A stretch of DNA of 8,267 nucleotides, taken from the NCBI GenBank assembly GCA_902782715.1, contig CACZOG010000246.1:1-8267 (forward strand), in the 5' to 3' direction. The notes beneath the pieces are model-generated. The model searched no databases. It worked only from the letters and a program-made list of their open reading frames with translations, and was not told where the DNA came from. This document shows positions 1 through 5,447 of this stretch, piece after piece. The DNA is from an uncultured Lachnospiraceae bacterium (lineage in GTDB: Bacteria > Bacillota > Clostridia > Lachnospirales > Lachnospiraceae). Every line of letters starts with the position of its first letter. Position 1 is the first letter of the stretch. A program made the position numbers and the translations under genes.

Positions 1-1
1 C

Positions 2-160
2 CGGAGTTGACGCTAATGCCTGTTTGGCTACACTGATATCTTTACCCATGGATGAAATCTGCAGTTTATCTGAAAAGTTAGAAACGGTCTTGTTTGTAGC
101 TTTCACCGTATTCTTTGACGGATACAGCTGCTGCATCTGAATATAAGATTCAATCCGCAT
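2..160 (-). CDS. flgM: Negative regulator of flagellin synthesis FlgM (anti-sigma-28), N-terminal part
   Basis: The minus strand from 160 is open to the window edge and encodes 53 residues starting MRIESYIQMQQLYPSK. The segment DKLQISSMGKDISVAKQALA (31-50) followed by STP is the characteristic FlgM pattern (xxIS..GKDxxxAKxAxxxxPDVR). FlgM binds the flagellar sigma factor SigD/FliA and holds it inactive until the hook-basal body is complete, after which late flagellar genes are expressed. An excellent Shine-Dalgarno AAAGGAGG (177 to 170) lies 9 bases before the ATG; an in-frame GTG one codon upstream, with 6-base spacing, is an alternative start. The C-terminal sigma-binding helices are beyond the window. 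A sigma-28-like promoter upstream fits the known feedback control. Later flagellar genes such as flgN or flgK would be expected next. Confidence 0.82.
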   Translation of the reverse strand, partial: MRIESYIQMQQLYPSKNTVKATNKTVSNFSDKLQISSMGKDISVAKQALASTP

Positions 161-202
161 CACTGATAACCTCCTTTCCGTTTTTTTTAACTTCTGTAAT
201 CT

Positions 203-229
203 TTATCGACTTAAAAAATATTTTCTTAA
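203..229 (-). promoter_or_regulatory. Sigma-28 (SigD/FliA-type) promoter of the flgM-like gene
   Basis: GTCGATAA (210 to 203, minus strand) matches seven of eight bases of the sigma-28 -10 consensus GCCGATAA. Fifteen bases upstream is TTAA (229 to 226) in place of the TAAA -35 core, and 15 is the usual spacing. Transcription would start near 196, about 36 bases before the flgM ATG. In the same place TTAAGA and TAAAGA are 18 bases apart, so a weak sigma-A promoter could overlap. flgM is a classic sigma-28-dependent gene, which raises the likelihood. Confidence 0.6.
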
Positions 230-351
230 CATCATTTTTCAATTTTGTTAAATTTGTGGACATGTATCGGACACCGGGCCTATATTTAGTGCATTTTACA
301 CAAATGATGGACAAATCTTGATGTAAGGCCCTAAAATACGCGTTTGCAAGC

Positions 352-389
352 AAAAAACCTCTTTACCGGTTTGTACGATAAAGAGGTTT
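352..389 (-). terminator. Intrinsic terminator of the DUF6935-like gene
   Basis: On the minus strand AAACCTCTTTA (389 to 379) pairs perfectly with TAAAGAGGTTT (365 to 355) across a 13-base loop, followed by a T-run (357 to 352, partly in the stem). It starts 34 bases after the stop codon of the gene at 424-990. It separates that gene from the flgM-like gene further left, which therefore needs its own promoter. Confidence 0.88.
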
Positions 390-423
390 AAAAAGCCTTT
401 GATTATTTTAAAAAAATTTTTAT

Positions 424-990
424 TTATGCCCAGGGATCTGCAGCAGCCGGAGTTCTGATATCCGAAAGTGCGAGGTTCTCTACCATGAACCACTGGTTCG
501 TGCTGGGTTTGAGTCTGCATTTGATCTGTCTGGGTGAATCCGCGCCCGAAGAATCCATGTGAAGCGTAGCCCAGCCTGCTTCGGGATAGCTGTAAGGATT
601 GTCATATACGGTGATCTTAAGCGGCTCGTTCGGAATGTAGTTGTTCTGAGGAGATGAACCTTCGAAGAACGAACGGACCACATATTCCTTACCTGCAAGT
701 CTGTCTCTTAAGAACTGAGTCTGATAAGGATTCATGGGTTCCGGTCCCTTAAGGAAGTTAAGCATCTCAATTGTTGCATTAACATCGTCGCCGTAATTAA
801 GAAGCACGAGCATGGTAAGCGCACATGTCTTAAAAGGCGTGGACAGATCCGACTCGGGAAGCGCTTTAAGATCCTCAACGCTTCTGGGGATCGTAGTAAA
901 AGTAAAAGTTTCTCTCTTGGGTGAAGAGCCTCCCGCATTGCCTGCAGGTGCACTTCCTGCCGATGATTTCAACGAATCAAATAATCCCAT
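424..990 (-). CDS. Uncharacterised protein resembling the DUF6935 family
   Basis: A 188-residue protein of unknown function. From memory its core resembles DUF6935, a family found mainly in Clostridia; this was not searched. It begins MGLFDSLKSS, followed by a low-complexity Ala/Gly/Ser/Pro linker (about 10-25) and a conserved-looking domain (about 28-188). Notable segments are TFTFTTIPRSVEDLKALPE (28-46), TPFKTCALTMLVLLNY (51-66), MLNFLKGPEP (76-85), YDNPYSYPEAGWATLHMDSSGADSPR (129-154) and the ending LSDIRTPAAADPWA. It has no signal peptide, transmembrane helix, or recognisable catalytic motif, so it is probably cytosolic. An MGLFDxLK start with a flexible linker recalls cytosolic stress-associated proteins, but that gives no function. 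It is monocistronic: its own promoter and a GGAGGG site upstream, a terminator downstream. Confidence 0.85.
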   Translation of the reverse strand: MGLFDSLKSSAGSAPAGNAGGSSPKRETFTFTTIPRSVEDLKALPESDLSTPFKTCALTMLVLLNYGDDVNATIEMLNFLKGPEPMNPYQTQFLRDRLAGKEYVVRSFFEGSSPQNNYIPNEPLKITVYDNPYSYPEAGWATLHMDSSGADSPRQIKCRLKPSTNQWFMVENLALSDIRTPAAADPWA

Positions 991-1023
991 AAAATTCCCT
1001 CCAATACAATTTATGATAAAATT

Positions 1024-1052
1024 ATTTTAACATTTTCATATCTTTATCTCAA
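1024..1052 (-). promoter_or_regulatory. Sigma-A-type promoter of the DUF6935-like gene
   Basis: On the minus strand TTGAGA (1052 to 1047) and TAAAAT (1029 to 1024) are separated by exactly 17 bases. Each differs from consensus (TTGACA, TATAAT) at one position. The predicted start of transcription is near 1017, giving a leader of about 27 bases with GGAGGG (1002 to 997) 6 bases before the ATG. It lies just after truA and gives the downstream gene its own transcription unit. Confidence 0.75.
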
Positions 1053-1072
1053 ATGATTTCTATTGTCCCTTT

Positions 1073-1819
1073 TTATTCAAGTCCCGGAAATTCGATGCCG
1101 ATCAGAGTCAGTCCGCAGGCCTCCGCCGTAGGTCCCGCAAGAGTTCTGTCGGTTCCTTCAAGCACCTCTTTTATGTGGGAAGGCTCTCTCTTTCCCATTC
1201 CGACTTCCATTAAACTTCCTGCGATTATCCTTACCATGTTGTATAAAAAGCCGGCGCCGGTAACGCGAATGACTATATCTTCGTCATCATGGAAGACACT
1301 CGCCGAATAAAGCGTTCTGACTGTTGTTTCAGCCTGCGTTCTTACGCAGCAGAAACTCTTGAAATCATGTTCTCCGACAAGATAACCCGCTGCCTCATCC
1401 ATCTTTTCGACATTAAGATCGACCGGGCACCTGTAAGCGGTCCTTCTTTTAAGCGGATCGTTAACCCTTGATACGTAGATCCTGTACTCGTAGGTTTTAA
1501 TGCTGTCGCAGTGTCTCGGATGAAAATCGGATGCAACTTCTTTGGATTCGACAACCGATACATCCTCGGGAAGATATGTATTTATCGCATACATAAACTT
1601 CTCTGCGGGAATTGATGATTCGGTATCGAAGACCGCTACGTTTCCGAGTCCGTGAACGCCCGAATCGGTCCTGCTCGCACCGATCACTTCAACATCTTCG
1701 CCCGTCAGTTCTTTTATTGCTTTGTTTAACTCGCCTTCGACGCTTCTCTCCTCGGGCTGAACCTGCCAGCCGTGAAAATCCGTTCCGTCATATGCGACTC
1801 TAAGAAAGATTCTTCTCAT
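1073..1819 (-). CDS. truA: tRNA pseudouridine(38-40) synthase TruA
   Basis: Cytoplasmic enzyme that converts uridines 38, 39 and 40 of the tRNA anticodon stem-loop to pseudouridine. At 248 residues it has normal length. It starts MRRIFLRVAYDGTDFHGWQ as expected. The catalytic loop GASRTDSGVHG (47-57) holds the nucleophile D52. KTYEYRIY (108-115) contains the active-site tyrosine (Y110). GEHDFKSFC (149-157), GAGFLYNMVRIIAG (188-201) and AGPTAEACGLTL (228-239) are the remaining conserved blocks. No good Shine-Dalgarno precedes the ATG, but the conserved N-terminus fixes the start. Its position after ecfT is the standard Firmicutes arrangement. No terminator is visible after its stop, so read-through into the next gene is possible. 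Confidence 0.97.
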   Translation of the reverse strand: MRRIFLRVAYDGTDFHGWQVQPEERSVEGELNKAIKELTGEDVEVIGASRTDSGVHGLGNVAVFDTESSIPAEKFMYAINTYLPEDVSVVESKEVASDFHPRHCDSIKTYEYRIYVSRVNDPLKRRTAYRCPVDLNVEKMDEAAGYLVGEHDFKSFCCVRTQAETTVRTLYSASVFHDDEDIVIRVTGAGFLYNMVRIIAGSLMEVGMGKREPSHIKEVLEGTDRTLAGPTAEACGLTLIGIEFPGLE

Positions 1820-1854
1820 ATATTCGTCAGATAAAACTGTTTGTATCTTTTATA

Positions 1855-2688
1855 CTATTTGCTCAGAAACTGGAAAAAGGCCAGACGTGCGGATAAAATT
1901 CCCACGGCAACCATCGCTGCGATGTAAAGTGCAAGTATCACGTAAGAAACTATATCTCCCGCCTTATACTTAAGCGGCTTCATCTTGGTTCTGCCTTCGC
2001 CTCCGTGATAGCATCTCGCTTCCATGGCAAGCGCAAGATCGGATGCTCTTCTGAATGCCGAGATAAAAAGGGGAACGATAAGCGGGATCAGGCTTTTTAC
2101 CCTGTCCATAAATTTTTTGGAATCGAATTTAGCGCCTCTTGCTGTCTGCGCTTTCATTATCTTATCCGCCTCTTCCATAAGGATCGGGATAAATCTAAGT
2201 GCAATGGACATCATCATCGCCATCTCGTGAACCGGCACTTTGATAAGTTTAAGCGGTCTGAAGAGTTTCTCGATGCCATCCGTTAGGCGGTTCGGAGTTG
2301 TAGTTAAAGTCATGATCGATGCGGAAACGATAAGGAGCGTGAGCCTTATGATCATAAAGACCGCACCTTTAATTCCTTCTCGCGATATATGGAAAATACC
2401 GAACTCGAAAATGTACTCGCCCGGTGTAAAGAATATGTTAAAAACAACGGTGAAGAGCATGATAAAAAGAACCGCTTTCAATCCTTTTAACATGTACCAC
2501 ACCGGAACTTTGGTTAAAATGATCACGGTAATAAGAAAAACCGCCGCAATCGCGTAACAGTATATGTTGTTGAAAATAAACAGGGAAATCATATACAAAA
2601 GCGTTCCGACGAGTTTTACTCTCGGATCGAGCTTATGTATCGGCGAATCTGCCTGATAGTATTGTCCCAAAGTTACATCTTTTAACAT
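1855..2688 (-). CDS. ecfT: Energy-coupling factor transporter transmembrane protein EcfT
   Basis: Membrane coupling subunit of the ECF importer, linking the EcfA1-EcfA2 ATPases to interchangeable S components that bind vitamins or related micronutrients. The 277-residue protein has the family N-terminus YYQADSPIHKLDPRVKL (10-26), hydrophobic segments near 27-58, 68-88, 108-130 and 246-267, and a cytoplasmic helical part carrying the two coupling motifs: ARG (183-185, in AQTARGAKF) and ARC (224-226, in AMEARCYHGG). The second motif is ARC rather than the textbook ARG, a variant I believe is common in Firmicutes EcfT. The Shine-Dalgarno (AAGAAG) is weak. It is the third gene of the cluster, and truA follows after 35 bases. 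Confidence 0.95.
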   Translation of the reverse strand: MLKDVTLGQYYQADSPIHKLDPRVKLVGTLLYMISLFIFNNIYCYAIAAVFLITVIILTKVPVWYMLKGLKAVLFIMLFTVVFNIFFTPGEYIFEFGIFHISREGIKGAVFMIIRLTLLIVSASIMTLTTTPNRLTDGIEKLFRPLKLIKVPVHEMAMMMSIALRFIPILMEEADKIMKAQTARGAKFDSKKFMDRVKSLIPLIVPLFISAFRRASDLALAMEARCYHGGEGRTKMKPLKYKAGDIVSYVILALYIAAMVAVGILSARLAFFQFLSK

Positions 2689-2716
2689 TTATCTTCTTAA
2701 TCCTGAAATAAAGGCT

Positions 2717-3562
2717 CTATCTGAGCACTCTTATAATCTCTTTTACGGCTTCTTCGACCGTGATCGCATCCGTTTTGACCGGAAGTCCTTTTTCACGAAG
2801 CTTGCTCATCGCAACGGATACCTGCGGTACGCTTAAGCCCAGTTCTTTTAACTCCTCGTGATGTTTGAAAACTTCTCTGGGCGTATTGTCAAAAACAATG
2901 CTTCCCTTATCCATGACCAGAACTCTGTCTGCGTATTCGGCAACATCTTCCATGCTGTGGGAGACGAGTATGATGGTCATTCCCTGCTCTTTCTGAAGTT
3001 TTAAGATGAGTCCGAGAATATCGTTCCTTCCCGCAGGATCAAGTCCTGCAGTCGGTTCATCGAGGATCAGGATCTTGGGTTTCATTGCCAGGACGCCTGC
3101 GATTGCGACTCTTCTTTTCTGACCTCCGGAAAGATCGAACGGAGACTGATAAAAGACTTCGTCCTCAAGTCCTATCATTTTAAGTGCTTCGTATGCTCTG
3201 AGTTCGGTTTCCTTATCGTCGACTCCCAGATTTTTCGGGCCGAAACAGACATCCTTGAATACCGTTTCCTCGAAAAGCTGATGCTCCGGATACTGGAATA
3301 CGATCCCGAGTTTGGAACGAAGGGTTCTTTTGTCAAAATCTTTAGCATAGATATCTTCACCGTCGAGATATACGGTTCCCGATGCGGGTTTGATAAGTCC
3401 TGCCAAAAGTTGTAAGAACGTGGTCTTTCCCGAACCCGTATGTCCGATAAGTCCTATGAACTGCCCGTCATCGATCTTGACGGAAACGTCGTTTAACGCA
3501 GTTTTTTGTAAAGTTGTTTTGGAACCGTACACGTATGTAAGGTGGTCCGTGATTATCGGCAT
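2717..3562 (-). CDS. ecfA2: Energy-coupling factor transporter ATP-binding protein EcfA2
   Basis: Second ATPase of the ECF module and partner of EcfA1. The 281-residue protein has Walker A GHTGSGKT (40-47), the Q-loop with the EcfA2-specific FQYPEHQLFEETV (89-101), signature LSGGQKRRVAIAG (144-156), Walker B ILILDEP (164-170, catalytic E169), D-loop GLDP and switch H202. FQYPEHQLFEETV versus FQNPDNQIIGQ is what separates it from its neighbour and shows the two are paralogues, not a duplication. AGAGGA lies about 6 bases before the ATG. It sits 27 bases after ecfA1 and 28 bases before ecfT, so one transcript is expected. Confidence 0.96.
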   Translation of the reverse strand: MPIITDHLTYVYGSKTTLQKTALNDVSVKIDDGQFIGLIGHTGSGKTTFLQLLAGLIKPASGTVYLDGEDIYAKDFDKRTLRSKLGIVFQYPEHQLFEETVFKDVCFGPKNLGVDDKETELRAYEALKMIGLEDEVFYQSPFDLSGGQKRRVAIAGVLAMKPKILILDEPTAGLDPAGRNDILGLILKLQKEQGMTIILVSHSMEDVAEYADRVLVMDKGSIVFDNTPREVFKHHEELKELGLSVPQVSVAMSKLREKGLPVKTDAITVEEAVKEIIRVLR

Positions 3563-3589
3563 TTTAAATCCTCTTTTATAATGCGGGTC

Positions 3590-4435
3590 TTATCTGCTTA
3601 ATGCATCCGCAAGTTCTTTTACGGTAAGCACGCAGTCGGGAAGTCTTAATCCCTGTTTCTTAAGTTCATATGCAAGTTTGGTGATCTGCGGAACTTCGAG
3701 TTTATACTCTTCCAGTTCTTCCACTCTCGAAAAGATCTCTCTCGGAGTGCCTTCCATCGCGATCTTTCCTTTATTCATTACAAAGATCTTGTCCGAATAG
3801 ATCGTCTCTTCCATGTAATGCGTGATCAAAATGATCGTTATCTTCTCAACATCGTTTAATGCACGAAGTGCTCTGATGACTTCTTTTCGTCCGACGGGAT
3901 CGAGCATGGCGGTGGGTTCATCCAGCACGATGCATTTAGGATGCATTGCCAGAACTCCTGCGATCGATACTCTCTGCTTCTGTCCGCCGGAGAGTTTGTT
4001 CGGAGAATCTTTCCTGTAATCGAGCATTCCGACGGTCTTTAACGATTCCTCGACTCTCTCGATTATCTCCTGCGTCGGCACACCCATGTTCTCGGGTCCG
4101 AATGCAACGTCTTCTTCAACAACCTGACCGATTATCTGGTTATCGGGATTCTGGAAAACCATTCCCGTAGCCATTCTTATATCAAGGATCTTTTCCTCGT
4201 CTTTTGTATCCATTCCGTCAACCCAGACAGTTCCTTCCGTCGGTAAAAGAATGGAATTTAAATGCTTGGCAAAAGTGGATTTTCCCGATCCGTTGGCACC
4301 GAGAATAGAGATGAAATCGCCTTCCTTAACATCAAGCGATACGCTGTCCACCGCTCTGTTGATTCCCTCGACGTTCCCATCTTCATCGCGCCTTATATAT
4401 TCAAATGTAACTTTTTCTGCTTTGATGAATCTCAA
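3590..4435 (-). CDS. ecfA1: Energy-coupling factor transporter ATP-binding protein EcfA1
   Basis: One of the two ATPases that power a group II ECF vitamin/micronutrient importer. It forms a heterodimer with EcfA2 on the cytoplasmic face and drives EcfT. The 281-residue protein shows Walker A GANGSGKS (46-53), the Q-loop FQNPDNQ (94-100) with the EcfA1-type continuation IIGQVVEEDVAFGPEN, signature LSGGQKQRV (148-156), Walker B CIVLDEP (168-174, catalytic E173), D-loop MLDP and switch H206. The C-terminal EELEEYKLEVPQ region is typical of EcfA proteins. The start is TTG, 66 bases after the TraX-family stop. It is followed 27 bases later by ecfA2. No S component (substrate-binding subunit) is encoded here, as is normal for group II systems where one module serves several S proteins. 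Confidence 0.96.
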   Translation of the reverse strand: MRFIKAEKVTFEYIRRDEDGNVEGINRAVDSVSLDVKEGDFISILGANGSGKSTFAKHLNSILLPTEGTVWVDGMDTKDEEKILDIRMATGMVFQNPDNQIIGQVVEEDVAFGPENMGVPTQEIIERVEESLKTVGMLDYRKDSPNKLSGGQKQRVSIAGVLAMHPKCIVLDEPTAMLDPVGRKEVIRALRALNDVEKITIILITHYMEETIYSDKIFVMNKGKIAMEGTPREIFSRVEELEEYKLEVPQITKLAYELKKQGLRLPDCVLTVKELADALSR

Positions 4436-4447
4436 TTTGTTACCCTT
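4433..4447 (-). promoter_or_regulatory. Ribosome binding site and TTG start that define ecfA1
   Basis: The frame of ecfA1 is open back to the TraX-family stop codon, but it has no ATG or GTG before the conserved family N-terminus. The only suitable start is TTG at 4435 to 4433. AAGGG (4447 to 4443) lies 7 bases upstream. The resulting MRFIKAEKVTFEYIRRDE matches the expected EcfA1 beginning, so the TTG start is favoured. Confidence 0.75.
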
Positions 4448-4501
4448 GATAAACCGATTCTTTCGGACTTTATCTTTAAGCAGTCCGGTCCTTTTTTTCT
4501 T

Positions 4502-5407
4502 TTAATACAAACCTACCAGCTTACAGAGTCCTGCCAATGCAAGCAGGTGAAGCGGATAAAATACATAAAATACCCAGCCTATCTTCTTTCCTTTTCGGCC
4601 GTTGTAAAACTGCATTATATATATATTCGCGAATGTCGAAAATTCGAATGCGTTAAGACACGTAAGTGCCGCGAAAGCACCGAACATTTTACGGGCATTG
4701 GTATCGGGCACTTTTTCGCACAGATAGATCACGACACTGAAAAATATTATTGAGCCGGCTGCGAGCAGTATGGATGATAAGCTAAAATTCATGCCCGTTA
4801 CGAAGTTGATCGTCTGTCCGAAAATGCTGATCAAAGCAGCGAATCTATGCCTTCCGACACCTATAAGATATATTACGACAATGCATAAAACTCCGCCGCT
4901 TGAATAATCCGTATTCAAAACTTCCGAAAGATAAAAGGCGGCTGTGCAGACAATCGCGGATAAAATATATTTCATCGATTCCTTCATGGCGAACTTTTTA
5001 AATAACCCGTCAATCGTGTGAATCGTTATAAGTCCTATCAGTAAAGTGAGAAAAACGTTCTGCCTGTCGGTATTGTAAAACTCATGATAAAGCATCATAT
5101 CGAAAGGTACTTCGGATATGACTGCCAGAAGAAGCAGGCGAAGCGCATATATATAAATATTTCGTGTATATATCAGTCCTTCGACTATAAAAAAGCAGAA
5201 GATCGGAAATGCGAGTCTTCCTATAAGCCTTAAAAAAATATTGGCAACCGTTACGGAACCGTAAAGTAAGGTATCGACTTCAAGTCTTTTAAGGAGATTT
5301 TCGAAGATCGATAAAGAGAAATGGTCTGTTGCCATACAAAACAGGGCAATCATTTTCAGATTGCCCCTGTTTAATCCATATTCTGCTTTTGAATTTGATT
5401 GATTCAT
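4502..5407 (-). CDS. TraX-family polytopic membrane protein
   Basis: A 301-residue, strongly hydrophobic protein with about eight likely membrane segments. It matches the TraX family by the N-terminal LKMIALFCMATDH (17-29), GRLAFPIFCFFIVEG (63-77), the RN...ALRLLLLAVISEVPFDMML stretch (82-106), QNVFLTLLIGL (116-126), and the C-terminal FYNGRKGKK followed by FYPLHLLAL (283-291). The founding member, F-plasmid TraX, acetylates the N-terminus of conjugative pilin. Chromosomal Firmicutes relatives are mostly uncharacterised and may act as membrane acyltransferases on other substrates. H29 and H287 are conserved-looking polar residues inside hydrophobic surroundings. The ATG has only a weak Shine-Dalgarno (TAGAGA) and a hairpin on each side. 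It follows pilT by 40 bases and may share its transcript. No conjugation genes are present, so a plasmid origin is not indicated. Confidence 0.88.
   Translation of the reverse strand: MNQSNSKAEYGLNRGNLKMIALFCMATDHFSLSIFENLLKRLEVDTLLYGSVTVANIFLRLIGRLAFPIFCFFIVEGLIYTRNIYIYALRLLLLAVISEVPFDMMLYHEFYNTDRQNVFLTLLIGLITIHTIDGLFKKFAMKESMKYILSAIVCTAAFYLSEVLNTDYSSGGVLCIVVIYLIGVGRHRFAALISIFGQTINFVTGMNFSLSSILLAAGSIIFFSVVIYLCEKVPDTNARKMFGAFAALTCLNAFEFSTFANIYIMQFYNGRKGKKIGWVFYVFYPLHLLALAGLCKLVGLY
5339..5372 (-). other. Terminator-like hairpin within the 5' coding region of the TraX-family gene
   Basis: On the minus strand AAACAGGGGCAATC (5372 to 5359) pairs with GATTGCCCTGTTT (5351 to 5339) across a 7-base loop. 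This gives 13 base pairs with one bulged G, followed by one more T, then G. It spans codons 12-23. The shape resembles an intrinsic terminator or attenuator with a short U-tract of four. It may reduce transcription into the TraX-ecf genes or hinder early elongation of translation. A chance result of coding constraint cannot be excluded. Confidence 0.5.
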
Positions 5408-5417
5408 GTCTCTAATC

Positions 5418-5440
5418 GGAACCGCGTGTCCGCAGTTACC
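5418..5440 (-). other. GC-rich hairpin between pilT and the TraX-family gene
   Basis: Seven bases after the pilT stop, the minus strand reads GGTAACTGCG-GACA-CGCGGTTCC. It folds into a 9-base-pair stem (one U-G wobble, one bulged U) with a four-base loop. No T-tract follows, so it is not a standard intrinsic terminator. It ends 10 bases before the TraX-family ATG. It could protect the 3' end of pilT mRNA or lower downstream translation; both are inferences. Confidence 0.5.
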
Positions 5441-5447
5441 TTTCAGT

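Noticed and set aside
150..353. Minus-strand ORF of 67 codons just before flgM
   Set aside because: It begins in the terminator of the preceding gene, overlaps the flgM start out of frame, covers the sigma-28-like promoter, and has no recognisable domain or convincing ribosome binding site.
1820..1854. Short inverted repeat (GTAT/ATAC) in the ecfT-truA gap as a possible terminator
   Set aside because: The stem is only four base pairs with no GC content to speak of and no T-tract placed after it.
2240..2557. Plus-strand ORF of 105 codons
   Set aside because: It is entirely antisense to ecfT and shows no independent coding evidence.
2717..4435. ecfA1 and ecfA2 as a recent tandem duplication
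   Set aside because: The two differ in Q-loop sequence (FQNPDNQ versus FQYPEHQ) and throughout, matching the ancient EcfA1/EcfA2 paralogue split.
4436..4501. Possible separate promoter for ecfA1 in the gap after the TraX-family gene
   Set aside because: No pair of hexamers with acceptable spacing was found; the A-rich run lacks a matching -10.
4262..4753. Plus-strand ORF of 163 codons
   Set aside because: It lies antisense across ecfA1 and the TraX-family gene, both firmly identified by conserved motifs; its translation has no domain signature and no upstream ribosome binding site.
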